NCBI RefSeq assembly: GCF_038235435.1
Contig: NZ_CP151275.1
Location: forward strand, 4,216,001-4,280,000
Length of the DNA: 64,000 nt
Source of the DNA: Niveibacterium sp. SC-1
Lineage (GTDB): Bacteria > Pseudomonadota > Gammaproteobacteria > Burkholderiales > Rhodocyclaceae
Direction of reading: 5' to 3'
The translations under genes were made by a program, and so were the position numbers. This document shows positions 24,883 through 37,377 of this stretch, piece after piece. Position 1 is the first letter of the stretch, and each line of letters opens with the position of its first letter. The notes below the pieces were generated by a model that did not search any database, was not told the origin of the DNA, and saw only the letters and a program-made list of their open reading frames with translations.

Positions 24883-27107
24883 AGCGGGATCTCCAGGAAG
24901 AAGCTCGCGCCCGCGCCCGGCGCGCTCTCGGCCCACACGCGTCCGCCCATGCGCTCCATCGCCTTGCGCACCAGCGCGAGGCCCACCCCGGTACCCTCGT
25001 ACTCCTCGGCCAGATGCAGGCGCTGGAAGATCTCGAAGATGCGGTCGTAGTAGCGCATGTCGAAGCCGATGCCGTTATCGCGCACCAGCACCCGCAGCGC
25101 CGGCCCCACGATCTCGGCGCGGATCTCCACGCGCGGCGGGCGGGCGTGGGCCGAGAACTTGATCGCGTTGCCAATGAGGTTACGCAGGGCCTGGGCGAGC
25201 CCGTCGTGATCCGCGCGCACCGCGACGCCGGGCACGTCAATCTCGACCTGGGTGCCGCAACGCTCCACCGCATCCCGGAACTCGGCGAGACTCATGCTCA
25301 GCAGGGGCGAGAACTCGACCGGCCGCGGCTCCATCGCGCGGCGCTCCATGCGGGAATAGGCGAGCAGACCCTCGATCAGCGCATTCATCTGCTGCGCCCC
25401 GCGCCGGATGTTCTGGACGAAGACCCGGCCCTCCTCGCCCAGCCCATCGCCGCACTGGTCCTGCAGCAACGCGCTGTAGCCGTCGATGCCGCGCAAGGGC
25501 GCCTTCAGGTCGTGCGACACGGAATAGGCAAAGGTCTCCAGCTCACGATTGGCCTGGGCGAGCTGACCGGTACGCTCGCTCACCCGCTGCTCCAGTTCCT
25601 CGTTGAGCGTGCGCAGGGCGCGCTCGGCCTCGACCCGCTCGGTCAGGTCGATCAGCGTGCCGACCGAGCCCTTGCCACGGGTGCGTGGCACCGACATACC
25701 GAGCACCCAGCGCCAGGCGCCGTCACGACGGCGCACCCGGTACTCGGCACTGAAGGGCTGACCATGGGGCGCGGTCGTCGCATACAGCTCGGCCACTCGG
25801 CCCTGCTCGTCCGGATGGATCACCGCATCCCAGCCCCGTCCCAGCGCGTCCTGCGGCGCCTGCCCCGTCAGCTCGGTCCAGCGGGTATTCACGTAGGTGC
25901 ACTGGCCCGCCTCGTCGGCCAGGCCCACCACGAAGGGCAGGCTTTCCGCAACGTCGCGAAAGAGCGCTTCGCTTGCCGCCAGTTGCTGCGCCTGCGCCCG
26001 CTGCTCGGCGAACAGGCGACGCAGGGCCTCGCCCAGCTCCGACACCTCGTCGCGGCGTCGGCCCATGGGGGCCGGGAAATCCTCCATCTCGCCGCGACGG
26101 ATGCGGTTCGCGCCCTCGGCCAGCAGCCGGATCGGCGCGGCGATGCGCCCCGCCAGCAACCATGAAATCAGCGCGAAGGCCAGTGCGCCGGCAAACCCGA
26201 TGGCCAGCACCTGGTTGCGCCGCTCACGCACCGGCGCAAAGGCCCGTTCGACGTCCTGCCGCACCAGGACCCGCCAGCCCAGGGCCGGCCTGCCGTCGGG
26301 CAGGCGACTCTCGGCCACCGCGCTGAGGTATTCGCGGCCGTCGGGCCAGCGGCTGCGCAGATAGCGCTCGCTCGCCCCCAGGAAGGGCGCAGGTATCTCC
26401 TCCTCGCCACCGGCCTGCGAATGCAGGGGCTTGCCGCCGCCGTCGACGAAGAACAAGTCGATGCCCTGCGCGCGCATCCGCTCCGAATGCATGCGCTCAT
26501 GCAGCTGCCCGAGCCAGCGTGAGTACAGGTGCGCGCCTACCACGCCGATCAGGCTGCCGTCGGTGTTGATCTGCGGAATCGCAATGTCTACGAAGCGCAG
26601 GGGCTCGCCTTCGCCCGGCCCCAGGTGCTTGGCCAGCAACTTGGCCTCGTGCAGGTCGCCCAGGTAGGGCTGGCGCCGTCCGTTTTCGAACCAGGGGCGG
26701 GGCGAGACATCCACGCCTTCGAGCAGCCCGCCGGTCGCGATCCGCACCCGGCCGGCGGCGTCGGTGACGCCCAGCCAGGCGTAGGAAGGCAGGCTTTCCT
26801 GCATGCGCTCCAGCACGCCGCGTCCGAGCTCCGGTGCCATCGCCGGATCGCGCAGCGTCGGCAGCACCGACAACATGCGCATGTCATCAATGCGTTCCTG
26901 CAGCTGGTCGCCCATGTTGCGCGCGAGGGCGCGGCCGGTCTGGGCGAGGCCGGTGCCGATGACGGCTTCGGCCTCGCGCTCGCCGACCCAGGTGATGGCC
27001 AGCGCGAGCAGCGCGGCAAAGATCAGCCCGCTGCCGCCGAAAACCAGCGCGAAACGCGCCTGGAGATGCCGTCGGGGGTCGAATCCCGTGGTGATGCCGG
27101 CTGCCAT
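24867..27107 (-). CDS. Sensor histidine kinase with periplasmic double-Cache-type sensor
   Basis: A 746-residue kinase. A first helix (about 19-41) and a second (about 298-318) flank a periplasmic region of about 255 residues that looks like a double Cache sensor (YLGDLHEAKLL, FVDIAIPQINTDGSLIGVVGAHL). HAMP, PAS/PAC (about 385-500), HisKA (YSVSHDLKAPLRGIDGYS, His near 530) and HATPase (NLIGNAIKFSA, DNGIGFDMRYYDRIFEIFQR, GTGVGLALVRKAM) domains follow. No receiver domain is attached; the overlapping response regulator should be the partner. The ligand is unknown; such sensors usually bind small organic acids or amino acids. Confidence 0.92.
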   Translation of the reverse strand: MAAGITTGFDPRRHLQARFALVFGGSGLIFAALLALAITWVGEREAEAVIGTGLAQTGRALARNMGDQLQERIDDMRMLSVLPTLRDPAMAPELGRGVLERMQESLPSYAWLGVTDAAGRVRIATGGLLEGVDVSPRPWFENGRRQPYLGDLHEAKLLAKHLGPGEGEPLRFVDIAIPQINTDGSLIGVVGAHLYSRWLGQLHERMHSERMRAQGIDLFFVDGGGKPLHSQAGGEEEIPAPFLGASERYLRSRWPDGREYLSAVAESRLPDGRPALGWRVLVRQDVERAFAPVRERRNQVLAIGFAGALAFALISWLLAGRIAAPIRLLAEGANRIRRGEMEDFPAPMGRRRDEVSELGEALRRLFAEQRAQAQQLAASEALFRDVAESLPFVVGLADEAGQCTYVNTRWTELTGQAPQDALGRGWDAVIHPDEQGRVAELYATTAPHGQPFSAEYRVRRRDGAWRWVLGMSVPRTRGKGSVGTLIDLTERVEAERALRTLNEELEQRVSERTGQLAQANRELETFAYSVSHDLKAPLRGIDGYSALLQDQCGDGLGEEGRVFVQNIRRGAQQMNALIEGLLAYSRMERRAMEPRPVEFSPLLSMSLAEFRDAVERCGTQVEIDVPGVAVRADHDGLAQALRNLIGNAIKFSAHARPPRVEIRAEIVGPALRVLVRDNGIGFDMRYYDRIFEIFQRLHLAEEYEGTGVGLALVRKAMERMGGRVWAESAPGAGASFFLEIPLWNPA

Positions 27108-27231
27108 CTGCGGAAACCCTCCTTAGATGCCACTACGACATGCGTGCCGCCCTGCTGCCTGCGTACCAACCCTTCCGGTCACGCCGGGACGGCCGCGGCC
27201 GTGCTGCCGCGGCCTGCCGACGCGGCGCGCC

Positions 27232-27723
27232 TCAATCCAGCGCGAGTGCGGCCTGCGATGCGCCCAGCCAGCTCGCGAGCACCTGCACGATCAGCGCATG
27301 GTCCTCGCGCTGCGGCAGGCCCGACACCGTGATCGCGCCGATGCAGCCCACCGACTCCACCCACAGCGGGAAACTGCCGCCGTGGGTCGCGTAGTCGCGC
27401 GGATCGAGGCTCAGCTTCTGTTCAAGCGTGGTGCCATCGCGGCGGTTGGAGAGGCCCACGGCGTAAGAGCTGAGATGCAAGAGCTCGACCACGTTGCGCT
27501 TGCGGCGCGCCCAGTCGGCATTGGCGGGCGAGGTACCTGGCATCGCGTGGAAGAAGAGCAGCTCGCCGGCCAGGCGGATCTCGATGGTCACGGCGGCCTT
27601 GCGGGCCTCGGCGGCCGCACGCAGGCGCCCACCCAGCTCCCAGGCGGTGTCCGCGTCGAAACGGGTGAAGCGCAGGACGCGCTCCTGTTCGGCGATGCGG
27701 GCGAGATCGCGCTCCAGATCCAT
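27232..27723 (-). CDS. UPF0303 / GlcG-HbpS-like heme-degrading-domain family protein
   Basis: A 163-residue protein of the UPF0303 group within the GlcG/HbpS fold. The family pattern includes RFDADTAWELGGRLRAAAEAR, VTIEIRLAGELLFFHAMPGTSPANADWARRKRNVV and ATHGGSFPLWVESVGCIGAITVSGLPQREDHALIV. No enzyme activity is established for this group; some relatives bind haem or corrinoids. It starts 2 bp after the stop of the oxidoreductase gene, so the pair forms an operon. Confidence 0.85.
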   Translation of the reverse strand: MDLERDLARIAEQERVLRFTRFDADTAWELGGRLRAAAEARKAAVTIEIRLAGELLFFHAMPGTSPANADWARRKRNVVELLHLSSYAVGLSNRRDGTTLEQKLSLDPRDYATHGGSFPLWVESVGCIGAITVSGLPQREDHALIVQVLASWLGASQAALALD

Positions 27724-27725
27724 GT

Positions 27726-31594
<3,869 letters not shown>

Positions 31595-31611
31595 ACCGGA
31601 AACCCGCATCG

Positions 31612-32139
31612 ATGAAGCATTTCGCCGCCCTTCTCCTCGTCTTCGCCCTGGCCGCCTGCGGCTTCCACGTGCGCGGTGCACAGTCCCTGCCCTTCGACAG
31701 CATCTACCTGGGCCTGGGCTACTACGACGAGATGGGCGCCGACCTGCGCCGGCAGATCGCCGCCAACGGCAGCACCCGCATCGTCGACGACTTGAAAGAC
31801 GCGCAGGTGCAGATGCAGGTGGTGGCCAATACCCGGGAAAAGATCATCCTCTCGCTCAACACCGACGGTAAGGTGCGCGAGTACCAGCTGCGCCAGCGCT
31901 TCGTCTTCAAGGTGGTGGACACGAAAGGCCGCGAGGTGATCCCGGCCAACGAGATCAACGTGCGCCGCGACATGACCTTCGACGACGCCCAGGTGCTCGC
32001 CAAGCAGCAGGAAGAAGTCCTGCTCTACCGCGACATGCAGAACGACGTGGTGCAGCAGCTGCTGCGCCGCCTCGCCTCCGCCCACTGGCCCCTGCCCGAG
32101 GAACCGGTGCCGGCCCAGTCGGCCGCCGCCAAGGGCTGA
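31612..32139 (+). CDS. lptE: LPS-assembly lipoprotein LptE
   Basis: A 175-residue outer-membrane lipoprotein that plugs the LptD barrel. The signal peptide ends in LAAC (Cys near residue 16), followed by GFHVRGAQSLPFDSIYL, the usual LptE opening. The remainder has the expected pattern, with LSLNTDGKVREYQLRQRFVF. It lies 17 bp after leuS and 11 bp before holA. Confidence 0.92.
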   Translation: MKHFAALLLVFALAACGFHVRGAQSLPFDSIYLGLGYYDEMGADLRRQIAANGSTRIVDDLKDAQVQMQVVANTREKIILSLNTDGKVREYQLRQRFVFKVVDTKGREVIPANEINVRRDMTFDDAQVLAKQQEEVLLYRDMQNDVVQQLLRRLASAHWPLPEEPVPAQSAAAKG

Positions 32140-32150
32140 GTCCGCGCCCG

Positions 32151-33173
32151 ATGCGCCCCGAGCAGCTCACGCAGGCGCTCACGCGCGGCCTCGCACCGCT
32201 CTATGTGGTGCATGGCGACGAGCCGCTGCTGGTCCTCGAAGCCTCGGACGCGATCCGCGCCGCGGCGCGTGCGCAAGGCATCGACGAGCGCGAAGTCCTC
32301 GTCGTCACCCAGGGCTTCAAGTGGCTCAACCTGGAGATGGCGGCGGGCAACCTCTCGCTCTTCGGCGACCGCAAGCTCATCGACCTGCGCATCCCTACCG
32401 GCAAGCCCGGCCGCGACGGCGGCGACGCACTGCAGCGCTACGCCAAGAATCTCGATCCGCAGGGCGTGGTGACCCTGGTCACCCTGCCGCAGCTCGACTG
32501 GGCGGCACGCAAGGCCGCCTGGTTCGTGGCGCTCTGCGAGGCCGGCGAGGAGGTCGAATGCAATGCGCCCCCGCTCGCGCAGCTACCCGAATGGCTGGGC
32601 CAGCGGCTCGCCCGCCAGCAGCAGCGCGCGCCACGCGAGGCGCTGGAGTTCATCGCCCAGCACGTAGAAGGCAACCTGCTCGCCGCCCACCAGGAGATGC
32701 AGAAACTCGCGCTCCTCTTCGAGCCGGGCGAACTGACGCTGGAGCAGGTCCAGGACGCCGTGCTCAACGTCGCCCGCTACGACACCGAGAAGCTGCGTGG
32801 CGCGCTACTCGAAGGTGATCCGGCACGCCTCACCCGGCTCATCGAAGGCCTCCAGGGCGAAGGCGCGGCCCCGCCCCTGGTGCTGTGGGCGATGGCCTCC
32901 GAGATCCGAACGCTGGCATTGGTACGCGCGGGCATGGACGAAGGCCAGCCCGTCGCCGCGCTGATGAAGCGCGAGCGCGTCTTCGACCGCGAGCGCCAGT
33001 CGCTGCTCCAGCGCGCCGTGCAGCGTGTGAGCACCCCGCAGATGCGCGCCGCGCTGATGCATGCGGCGAAGCTTGACCGGATGGTCAAGGGCCTCGCCCA
33101 CGGCGATGTCTGGGACGAATTCCTGCAGCTCGCGCTGCGGCTTGCGGCACGCCCACGACGCGCCGCCCGGTGA
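32151..33173 (+). CDS. holA: DNA polymerase III subunit delta
   Basis: A 340-residue clamp-loader subunit that opens the beta clamp. The N-terminus PLYVVHGDEPLLVLEASDAIR is the AAA-like domain I, LSLFGDRKLIDLR follows, and the helical collar domain with QSLLQRAVQRVSTPQMRAALMHAAKLDRMVKG is at the C-terminus. Length and position after lptE are standard. Confidence 0.94.
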   Translation: MRPEQLTQALTRGLAPLYVVHGDEPLLVLEASDAIRAAARAQGIDEREVLVVTQGFKWLNLEMAAGNLSLFGDRKLIDLRIPTGKPGRDGGDALQRYAKNLDPQGVVTLVTLPQLDWAARKAAWFVALCEAGEEVECNAPPLAQLPEWLGQRLARQQQRAPREALEFIAQHVEGNLLAAHQEMQKLALLFEPGELTLEQVQDAVLNVARYDTEKLRGALLEGDPARLTRLIEGLQGEGAAPPLVLWAMASEIRTLALVRAGMDEGQPVAALMKRERVFDRERQSLLQRAVQRVSTPQMRAALMHAAKLDRMVKGLAHGDVWDEFLQLALRLAARPRRAAR

Positions 33174-33210
33174 GATACTCCGGCGGCCCCCGCTTCCGCT
33201 GGACGCCGCC

Positions 33211-33717
33211 ATGCCTACCGACGCCACCGCCTTACCCGAAGGCCCGCTGATCCCGGCGGAAGAAGTTCCCTTCCTGCAAAGCGGCCTGGCCATGGGCGCC
33301 AGTTCCTGCGACGCCGCGCTGCGCCCCTCCACGGGCCGCGTGCTGGCCTGTCGCATCTCCGCCGACCGGCGCCGTTTCACCGCCATTCTCTGCGCCTCGC
33401 GCTGCCCCGATCTGCTGCGCGACATCCGCGCCACCGGGAAGCTGGCCGTGATCTCCTGCCAGGTGGGCATCAACCGCAGCCTCCAGCTCAAGGGCACGGA
33501 CGCGCATATCGGCGCGATCGAGCCCCAGGACCTCGGCCTGCTCGCCGCCCAGACCAGCGCCTTCGCCGCCGACGTGGTGCACTACGATGCCCTGCCGGAG
33601 GAGATGATCCGGGCCTACATCCACTTCGAGGTGCACGATCTCGTGGCGGTGAGTTTCACGCCCGCGGCCGTGTTCCTGCAGACGCCCGGCCCCGCCGCCG
33701 GCACGCTGATCGCGTGA
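33211..33717 (+). CDS. Split-barrel (pyridoxamine 5'-phosphate oxidase-like) protein
   Basis: A 168-residue protein with the FMN/heme-binding split-barrel pattern: ACRISADRRRFTAILCASRCPDLLRDIRATGKLAVISCQVGINRSLQLKG, then an AYIHFEVHDLVAVSFTPAAVFLQTPG end. Such proteins bind flavin, deazaflavin or haem; the cofactor is not clear here. It contains several cysteines. It lies 10 bp before the split-barrel-GAF gene and probably forms a two-gene operon with it. Confidence 0.7.
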   Translation: MPTDATALPEGPLIPAEEVPFLQSGLAMGASSCDAALRPSTGRVLACRISADRRRFTAILCASRCPDLLRDIRATGKLAVISCQVGINRSLQLKGTDAHIGAIEPQDLGLLAAQTSAFAADVVHYDALPEEMIRAYIHFEVHDLVAVSFTPAAVFLQTPGPAAGTLIA

Positions 33718-33727
33718 GGGCCCGACC

Positions 33728-35092
33728 ATGAGCACGATCAGCCTCGAGAACCTGCGGCCCTGCCTGGAAGGCATCATCCCGGCCCAGCTCGCCACCGTGT
33801 CGGCGGACGGCATCCCGAACACCACCTACGTCTCCCAGGTGGACTACGTGGACGCCCGACACGTCGCCGTCTCCTTCCAGTTCTTCAACAAGACCCGCGA
33901 GAACATCCTCGCCCATCCGCAAGCCGAGGTCGTGGTCATCCACCCGGTCACCGCCGCGAGCTACCGGCTACGCCTGCGCTACCTGCGCACCGAGACCGCG
34001 GGCAAGGTCTTCGAGCGGATGAAGGCGCGACTCGCCGGCATCGCCTCGCACACGGGCATGGCGGGGATCTTCCTGCTCAAGGGCGCCGACATCTACGAGG
34101 TCGAGGGCATCGAACGCATCCCCGGCAAGGAGCTCCCCGATGCGCCCGCCGCGCGCTCGCTCGCGCCGGCCCTGCGCGCAGCCACCGAACGCATCGCGGC
34201 GGCGCAGGACCTCGATTCGCTCTTCGAGGCCACTCTGCTCGCGCTGCGCGCCGAGTTCGACATCGCGCATGCGATGGTGCTGATGTGGGACGCCGCGGCG
34301 CGCAAGCTCTTCACCGTTGCGAGCCACGGCTACGCGGTGTCCGGCGTGGGTTCGGAAATCTGCCTGGGCGAAGGCGTGATCGGCGTCGCCGCCGAACATC
34401 TCACGCCGATCCGCATCCCGCACTTCACCACCGAGTTCGGCTATGGCCGCGCGATCCGTGAGGAAGCGCTGCAATCGGAACTGCAGGCGCAGGTGCAGCA
34501 GCAGATCCCCTTTCCGGGGCTCGACAAGCCGCAGTGCCAGCTCGCCGCGCCGATCACCGCGCGCGGTCGCCTGCTCGGTGTGCTCTACGTGGAAAGCCCG
34601 ATCGACAGTCGCTTCAACTACGACCATGAGGACATCCTCGTCTCGCTCGCGCTACAACTCGGGCTCTCGATGATCCTGCTCGACGCCGGCGGCGAACCCG
34701 AGTCGCCGGTTGTGCCGGTGCGCGAAACCGCACCGGCGGGTGAACCGATCACCGTGCGCCATTACCAGACCGACGACAGCATCTTCGTCGGCGAGGACTA
34801 CCTGATCAAAGGCGTGGCGGGCGCGATCCTCTGGCGCCTGCTGCGGGTCAACCAGCGTGCCGGGCGCAGCGACTTCTCCAATCGCGAACTGCGCCTGGAC
34901 ACCAGCCTGCGCCTGCCCGACATCGACGACAACCTCGAAGCCCGTTTGATCCTCCTGCGTCGCCGGCTCGAAGAGCGCTGCAACTGGCTCGCGCTGGAGA
35001 AGACCGGTCGCGGTCGCTTCTCCATGCGCCTGGACCGACCGGTGCGTCTGGTCGAGGTGGGTGGCGAGGAAGACACCGGCCGCCCCGACTAA
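33728..35092 (+). CDS. Split-barrel, GAF and winged-helix-like fusion protein
   Basis: A 454-residue soluble protein with three parts. Residues about 10-130 form a second split-barrel domain (AQLATVSADGIPNTTYVSQVDYVD, FFNKTRENILAHP, IYEVEGIERI). Residues about 148-318 form a GAF domain (SLFEATLLALRAEFDIAHAMVLMWD, LCLGEGVIGVAAEHL-like core, QCQLAAPITARGRLLGVLYVES). Residues about 342-442 look like a winged-helix DNA-binding domain (VAGAILWRLLRVNQRAGRSDFSNRELRLD, then RRLEERCNWLALEKTGRGRFSMRL). If the last assignment is right, this is a one-component redox or ligand-sensing transcription factor. Target and ligand are unknown. Confidence 0.7.
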   Translation: MSTISLENLRPCLEGIIPAQLATVSADGIPNTTYVSQVDYVDARHVAVSFQFFNKTRENILAHPQAEVVVIHPVTAASYRLRLRYLRTETAGKVFERMKARLAGIASHTGMAGIFLLKGADIYEVEGIERIPGKELPDAPAARSLAPALRAATERIAAAQDLDSLFEATLLALRAEFDIAHAMVLMWDAAARKLFTVASHGYAVSGVGSEICLGEGVIGVAAEHLTPIRIPHFTTEFGYGRAIREEALQSELQAQVQQQIPFPGLDKPQCQLAAPITARGRLLGVLYVESPIDSRFNYDHEDILVSLALQLGLSMILLDAGGEPESPVVPVRETAPAGEPITVRHYQTDDSIFVGEDYLIKGVAGAILWRLLRVNQRAGRSDFSNRELRLDTSLRLPDIDDNLEARLILLRRRLEERCNWLALEKTGRGRFSMRLDRPVRLVEVGGEEDTGRPD

Positions 35093-35115
35093 TCCGCGCG
35101 GCGGCTCGGAGGCAG

Positions 35116-35136
35116 CGCGGCGGATCGACCGCCGCG
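35116..35136. terminator. GC-rich hairpin between convergent genes
   Basis: Perfect eight-base stem CGCGGCGG / CCGCCGCG around ATCGA, between the stops of the GAF gene and the E1 beta gene. No T-run follows on either strand, so termination by this hairpin alone is uncertain. Confidence 0.4.
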
Positions 35137-35150
35137 ACCGAACCCGCTGA

Positions 35151-36152
35151 TCAGGCCGGCTCGAACACTGCCTGCCCGCGCGGATGCGCATGCGGCGGGC
35201 AGATCGCCAGCACAGCGTCCACCACTGCCTGCGCCTGCGGCAGGAAGGCCTGCTCCAGCGCATAGCTCGCCGGCACCGGCACATCGGGCGGCGTAATCCG
35301 GCGTACCGGCGCCTTGAGCGCGGCATGCGCCTGCTCCGACACCAACGCGGCAATCTCGGCACCGACGCCACAGAAGCGCGCGCCTTCGTGCACCACGATC
35401 AGGCGGCCCGTTTTCTTCACCGAACGCAGGATCGCGGCCTCGTCCAGCGGCTTGACCGTGCGCAGGTCCAGCACCTCGGCTTCCACGCCCTGCGCAGCGA
35501 GTTGCTCGGCTGCCGCAAGACAGGTGTGCACCGCCTTGGAGTAAGACACCAGCGTCACGTCGCAACCCGCACGACGCAGCGCAGCCTTGCCTATCGGCAC
35601 CAGCGCGGCCTCGCCCTCGGCGACCTCGCCCGGGTTGAAGCCGAGCGTCATGTCGGTGAAGAAGAGCACCGGGTTTTCGTCACGGATCGCGGCCTTGAGC
35701 AAGCCCTTGGCATCCGCGGCGTTCGAGGGCATCACCACCTTGAGGCCGGGGGTGTGCGCGAACCAGGCTTCCAGGTTGTGCGTGTGCTGCGCGCCCACGC
35801 CCCAGCCCGCGCCGGTCTGCGCCATCACCACCAGCGGGAAGGAAAACTGCCCGCCCGAGATGTAGCGCAGCTTGCCCGCGCTGTTGGCGATGGCATCCAT
35901 CGCGAGCGTGAGAAAGGGGATGTAGAGCATGTCGATCACGGGACGCAGGCCCGTGGCCGCCGCGCCCGCCGCGGTGCCGGCGATGATCGCCTCGGAGAGC
36001 GGCGTGTTGCGCACACGTTCGGCGCCGAAGCGCTCGGCCAGATCGCGGCGCTTGAGCGCCACGCCTTCGCCAAAGGTGAGCACGCGGGCGTCGCGCGCCA
36101 TTTCCTCGGCGAGCGCCTGGCCGATCGCGGCCTCGATAGTGACTTGGTCCAT
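35151..36152 (-). CDS. 2-oxo acid/acetoin dehydrogenase E1 component, beta subunit
   Basis: A 333-residue transketolase-like subunit (Transket_pyr about 5-175, transketolase C about 195-320). Key segments are VLTFGEGVALKRRDLAERFGAERVRNTPLSEAIIAGTAAGAAATG and QTGAGWGVGAQHTHNLEAWFAHTPGLKVVMPS, typical of AcoB and PdhB. It is the second gene of an E1 alpha/beta pair (11 bp after the alpha stop). No E2 or E3 gene is adjacent, so the substrate (pyruvate, acetoin or branched-chain oxo acid) cannot be set. Confidence 0.88.
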   Translation of the reverse strand: MDQVTIEAAIGQALAEEMARDARVLTFGEGVALKRRDLAERFGAERVRNTPLSEAIIAGTAAGAAATGLRPVIDMLYIPFLTLAMDAIANSAGKLRYISGGQFSFPLVVMAQTGAGWGVGAQHTHNLEAWFAHTPGLKVVMPSNAADAKGLLKAAIRDENPVLFFTDMTLGFNPGEVAEGEAALVPIGKAALRRAGCDVTLVSYSKAVHTCLAAAEQLAAQGVEAEVLDLRTVKPLDEAAILRSVKKTGRLIVVHEGARFCGVGAEIAALVSEQAHAALKAPVRRITPPDVPVPASYALEQAFLPQAQAVVDAVLAICPPHAHPRGQAVFEPA

Positions 36153-36163
36153 GGGATTTCCTT

Positions 36164-37126
36164 TCAGGCGAGGACGTCCGCGGTCAGTGCCGCGACATCC
36201 GGATACGGGGATTCGAGGGCGAAGCGGCGGGCTTCGTCGAGCTGCGCGGCGACGCGTGCGTCGAGCGCTTCGAGACCGGCTTCATCGAGCGGACCCATGG
36301 CGAGCACCTGTTCGCGCAGGCGCAGGATGGGGTCACGCGCGCGCCAGTCGGCAAGCTCCTGTGCATCCACGTAGGCCTGATCGTCGAGCGAGTAGTGCCC
36401 GGCGAGGCGGTAGGTGCAGGTCTCCAGCAGGTAGGGGCGCCCCGTCTCGCGGATGTAGCGCACGGCCTCCTGCGTGGCTTCGCGCACGGCGAAGACATCG
36501 TTGCCGTCCACCGTGCGGCCCGGCACGCGGTAGCCCGCGGCCCAGTCGCTCACATGCTCGTTGCGCATGGCTTCGCGCCGCGAGACGAAGGCCTGCCACT
36601 GGTTGTTCTCGCACACGTAGAGCACCGGGAGCGCCCAGGCGGAGGCGAGGTTGAGCGACTCGTGGAACACGCCTTCGCAGGCCGCGCCGTCGCCGAAGAA
36701 GCAGGCGACCACGCCGGGCTCCTTGAGCATCTTCTTCGACAGGGCCACGCCCGTCGCCAGCGAAAGTTCGCCGCCCACGATGGTGGAGGTCAGCAGCACG
36801 CCGAGCTCTTTCACCGAGATGTGCAGCGAGCCACTCTTGCCGCCGCAGTAGCCCGTGGCCTTGCCCATCACCTCGGCGAGCAGGCGGCCCGGCTCGGCGC
36901 CACGCGCCATGAGGTGGCCCGCGCTGCGGTGGTTGGTGAGGATGCGGTCTGCCTCGCCCAGTGCACTCATCACGCCCACGGCGGACGCTTCCTGCCCCAG
37001 CGCGGAACAGGTAATGGGGAAATTGCCGCCCTTGCCCAGGGCGACGATGAGCTGTTCGTAACCACGAACCAGCAGCATGCGTTCGAGCATGCGGACGGCA
37101 TCGCCGTCCCGGATATCTGCCAACAC
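36164..37126 (-). CDS. 2-oxo acid/acetoin dehydrogenase E1 component, alpha subunit
   Basis: A 320-residue thiamine-diphosphate enzyme subunit. The TPP motif GDGAACEGVFHESLNLASAWALPVLYVCENNQ is complete (GDG to NN). GGKSGSLHIS and YRLAGHYSLDDQAY are also typical of PdhA/AcoA. The GTG at 37126 is chosen because GGAGAG lies 4 bases upstream; a longer frame starts at GTG 37168 but has no ribosome site. It is first of two genes, with the beta subunit. The likely product with an E2 partner would be an acyl-CoA. Confidence 0.88.
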   Translation of the reverse strand: MLADIRDGDAVRMLERMLLVRGYEQLIVALGKGGNFPITCSALGQEASAVGVMSALGEADRILTNHRSAGHLMARGAEPGRLLAEVMGKATGYCGGKSGSLHISVKELGVLLTSTIVGGELSLATGVALSKKMLKEPGVVACFFGDGAACEGVFHESLNLASAWALPVLYVCENNQWQAFVSRREAMRNEHVSDWAAGYRVPGRTVDGNDVFAVREATQEAVRYIRETGRPYLLETCTYRLAGHYSLDDQAYVDAQELADWRARDPILRLREQVLAMGPLDEAGLEALDARVAAQLDEARRFALESPYPDVAALTADVLA

Positions 37127-37310
37127 GTTTCTCTCTCCGTTCGAATTCGGCGCCGGCGAATCCGGCACGGACGGGAGAGTAGGGACGGGCCGGAAAGCGC
37201 GTTCCTATGAACTTGCTACGCGTTTCCTAAGTATTGACTAAGCGTGACGCAGTTCCCGCCGGGGGGCCACGGCGAGGTACCGGAGACCCCGCGCCGCGTC
37301 CGCCTCGGCG

Positions 37311-37343
37311 AAAAAAGAGCCGCCCATTCCGGGGCGGCTCTCT
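37311..37343 (-). terminator. Intrinsic terminator after the pullulanase gene
   Basis: On the minus strand a ten-base stem (AGAGCCGCCC and its partner, 37316-37325 and 37332-37341) is followed by a run of six T. It lies 35-67 bp beyond the pullulanase stop. Confidence 0.88.
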
Positions 37344-37377
37344 CGCATCCGGCGTACGGCCGGACACTGCGGCGTGC

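Noticed and set aside
37126..37168. Longer E1 alpha start at GTG 37168
   Set aside because: There is no ribosome site before 37168, whereas GGAGAG lies just before GTG 37126. The extra 14 residues are not conserved-looking.
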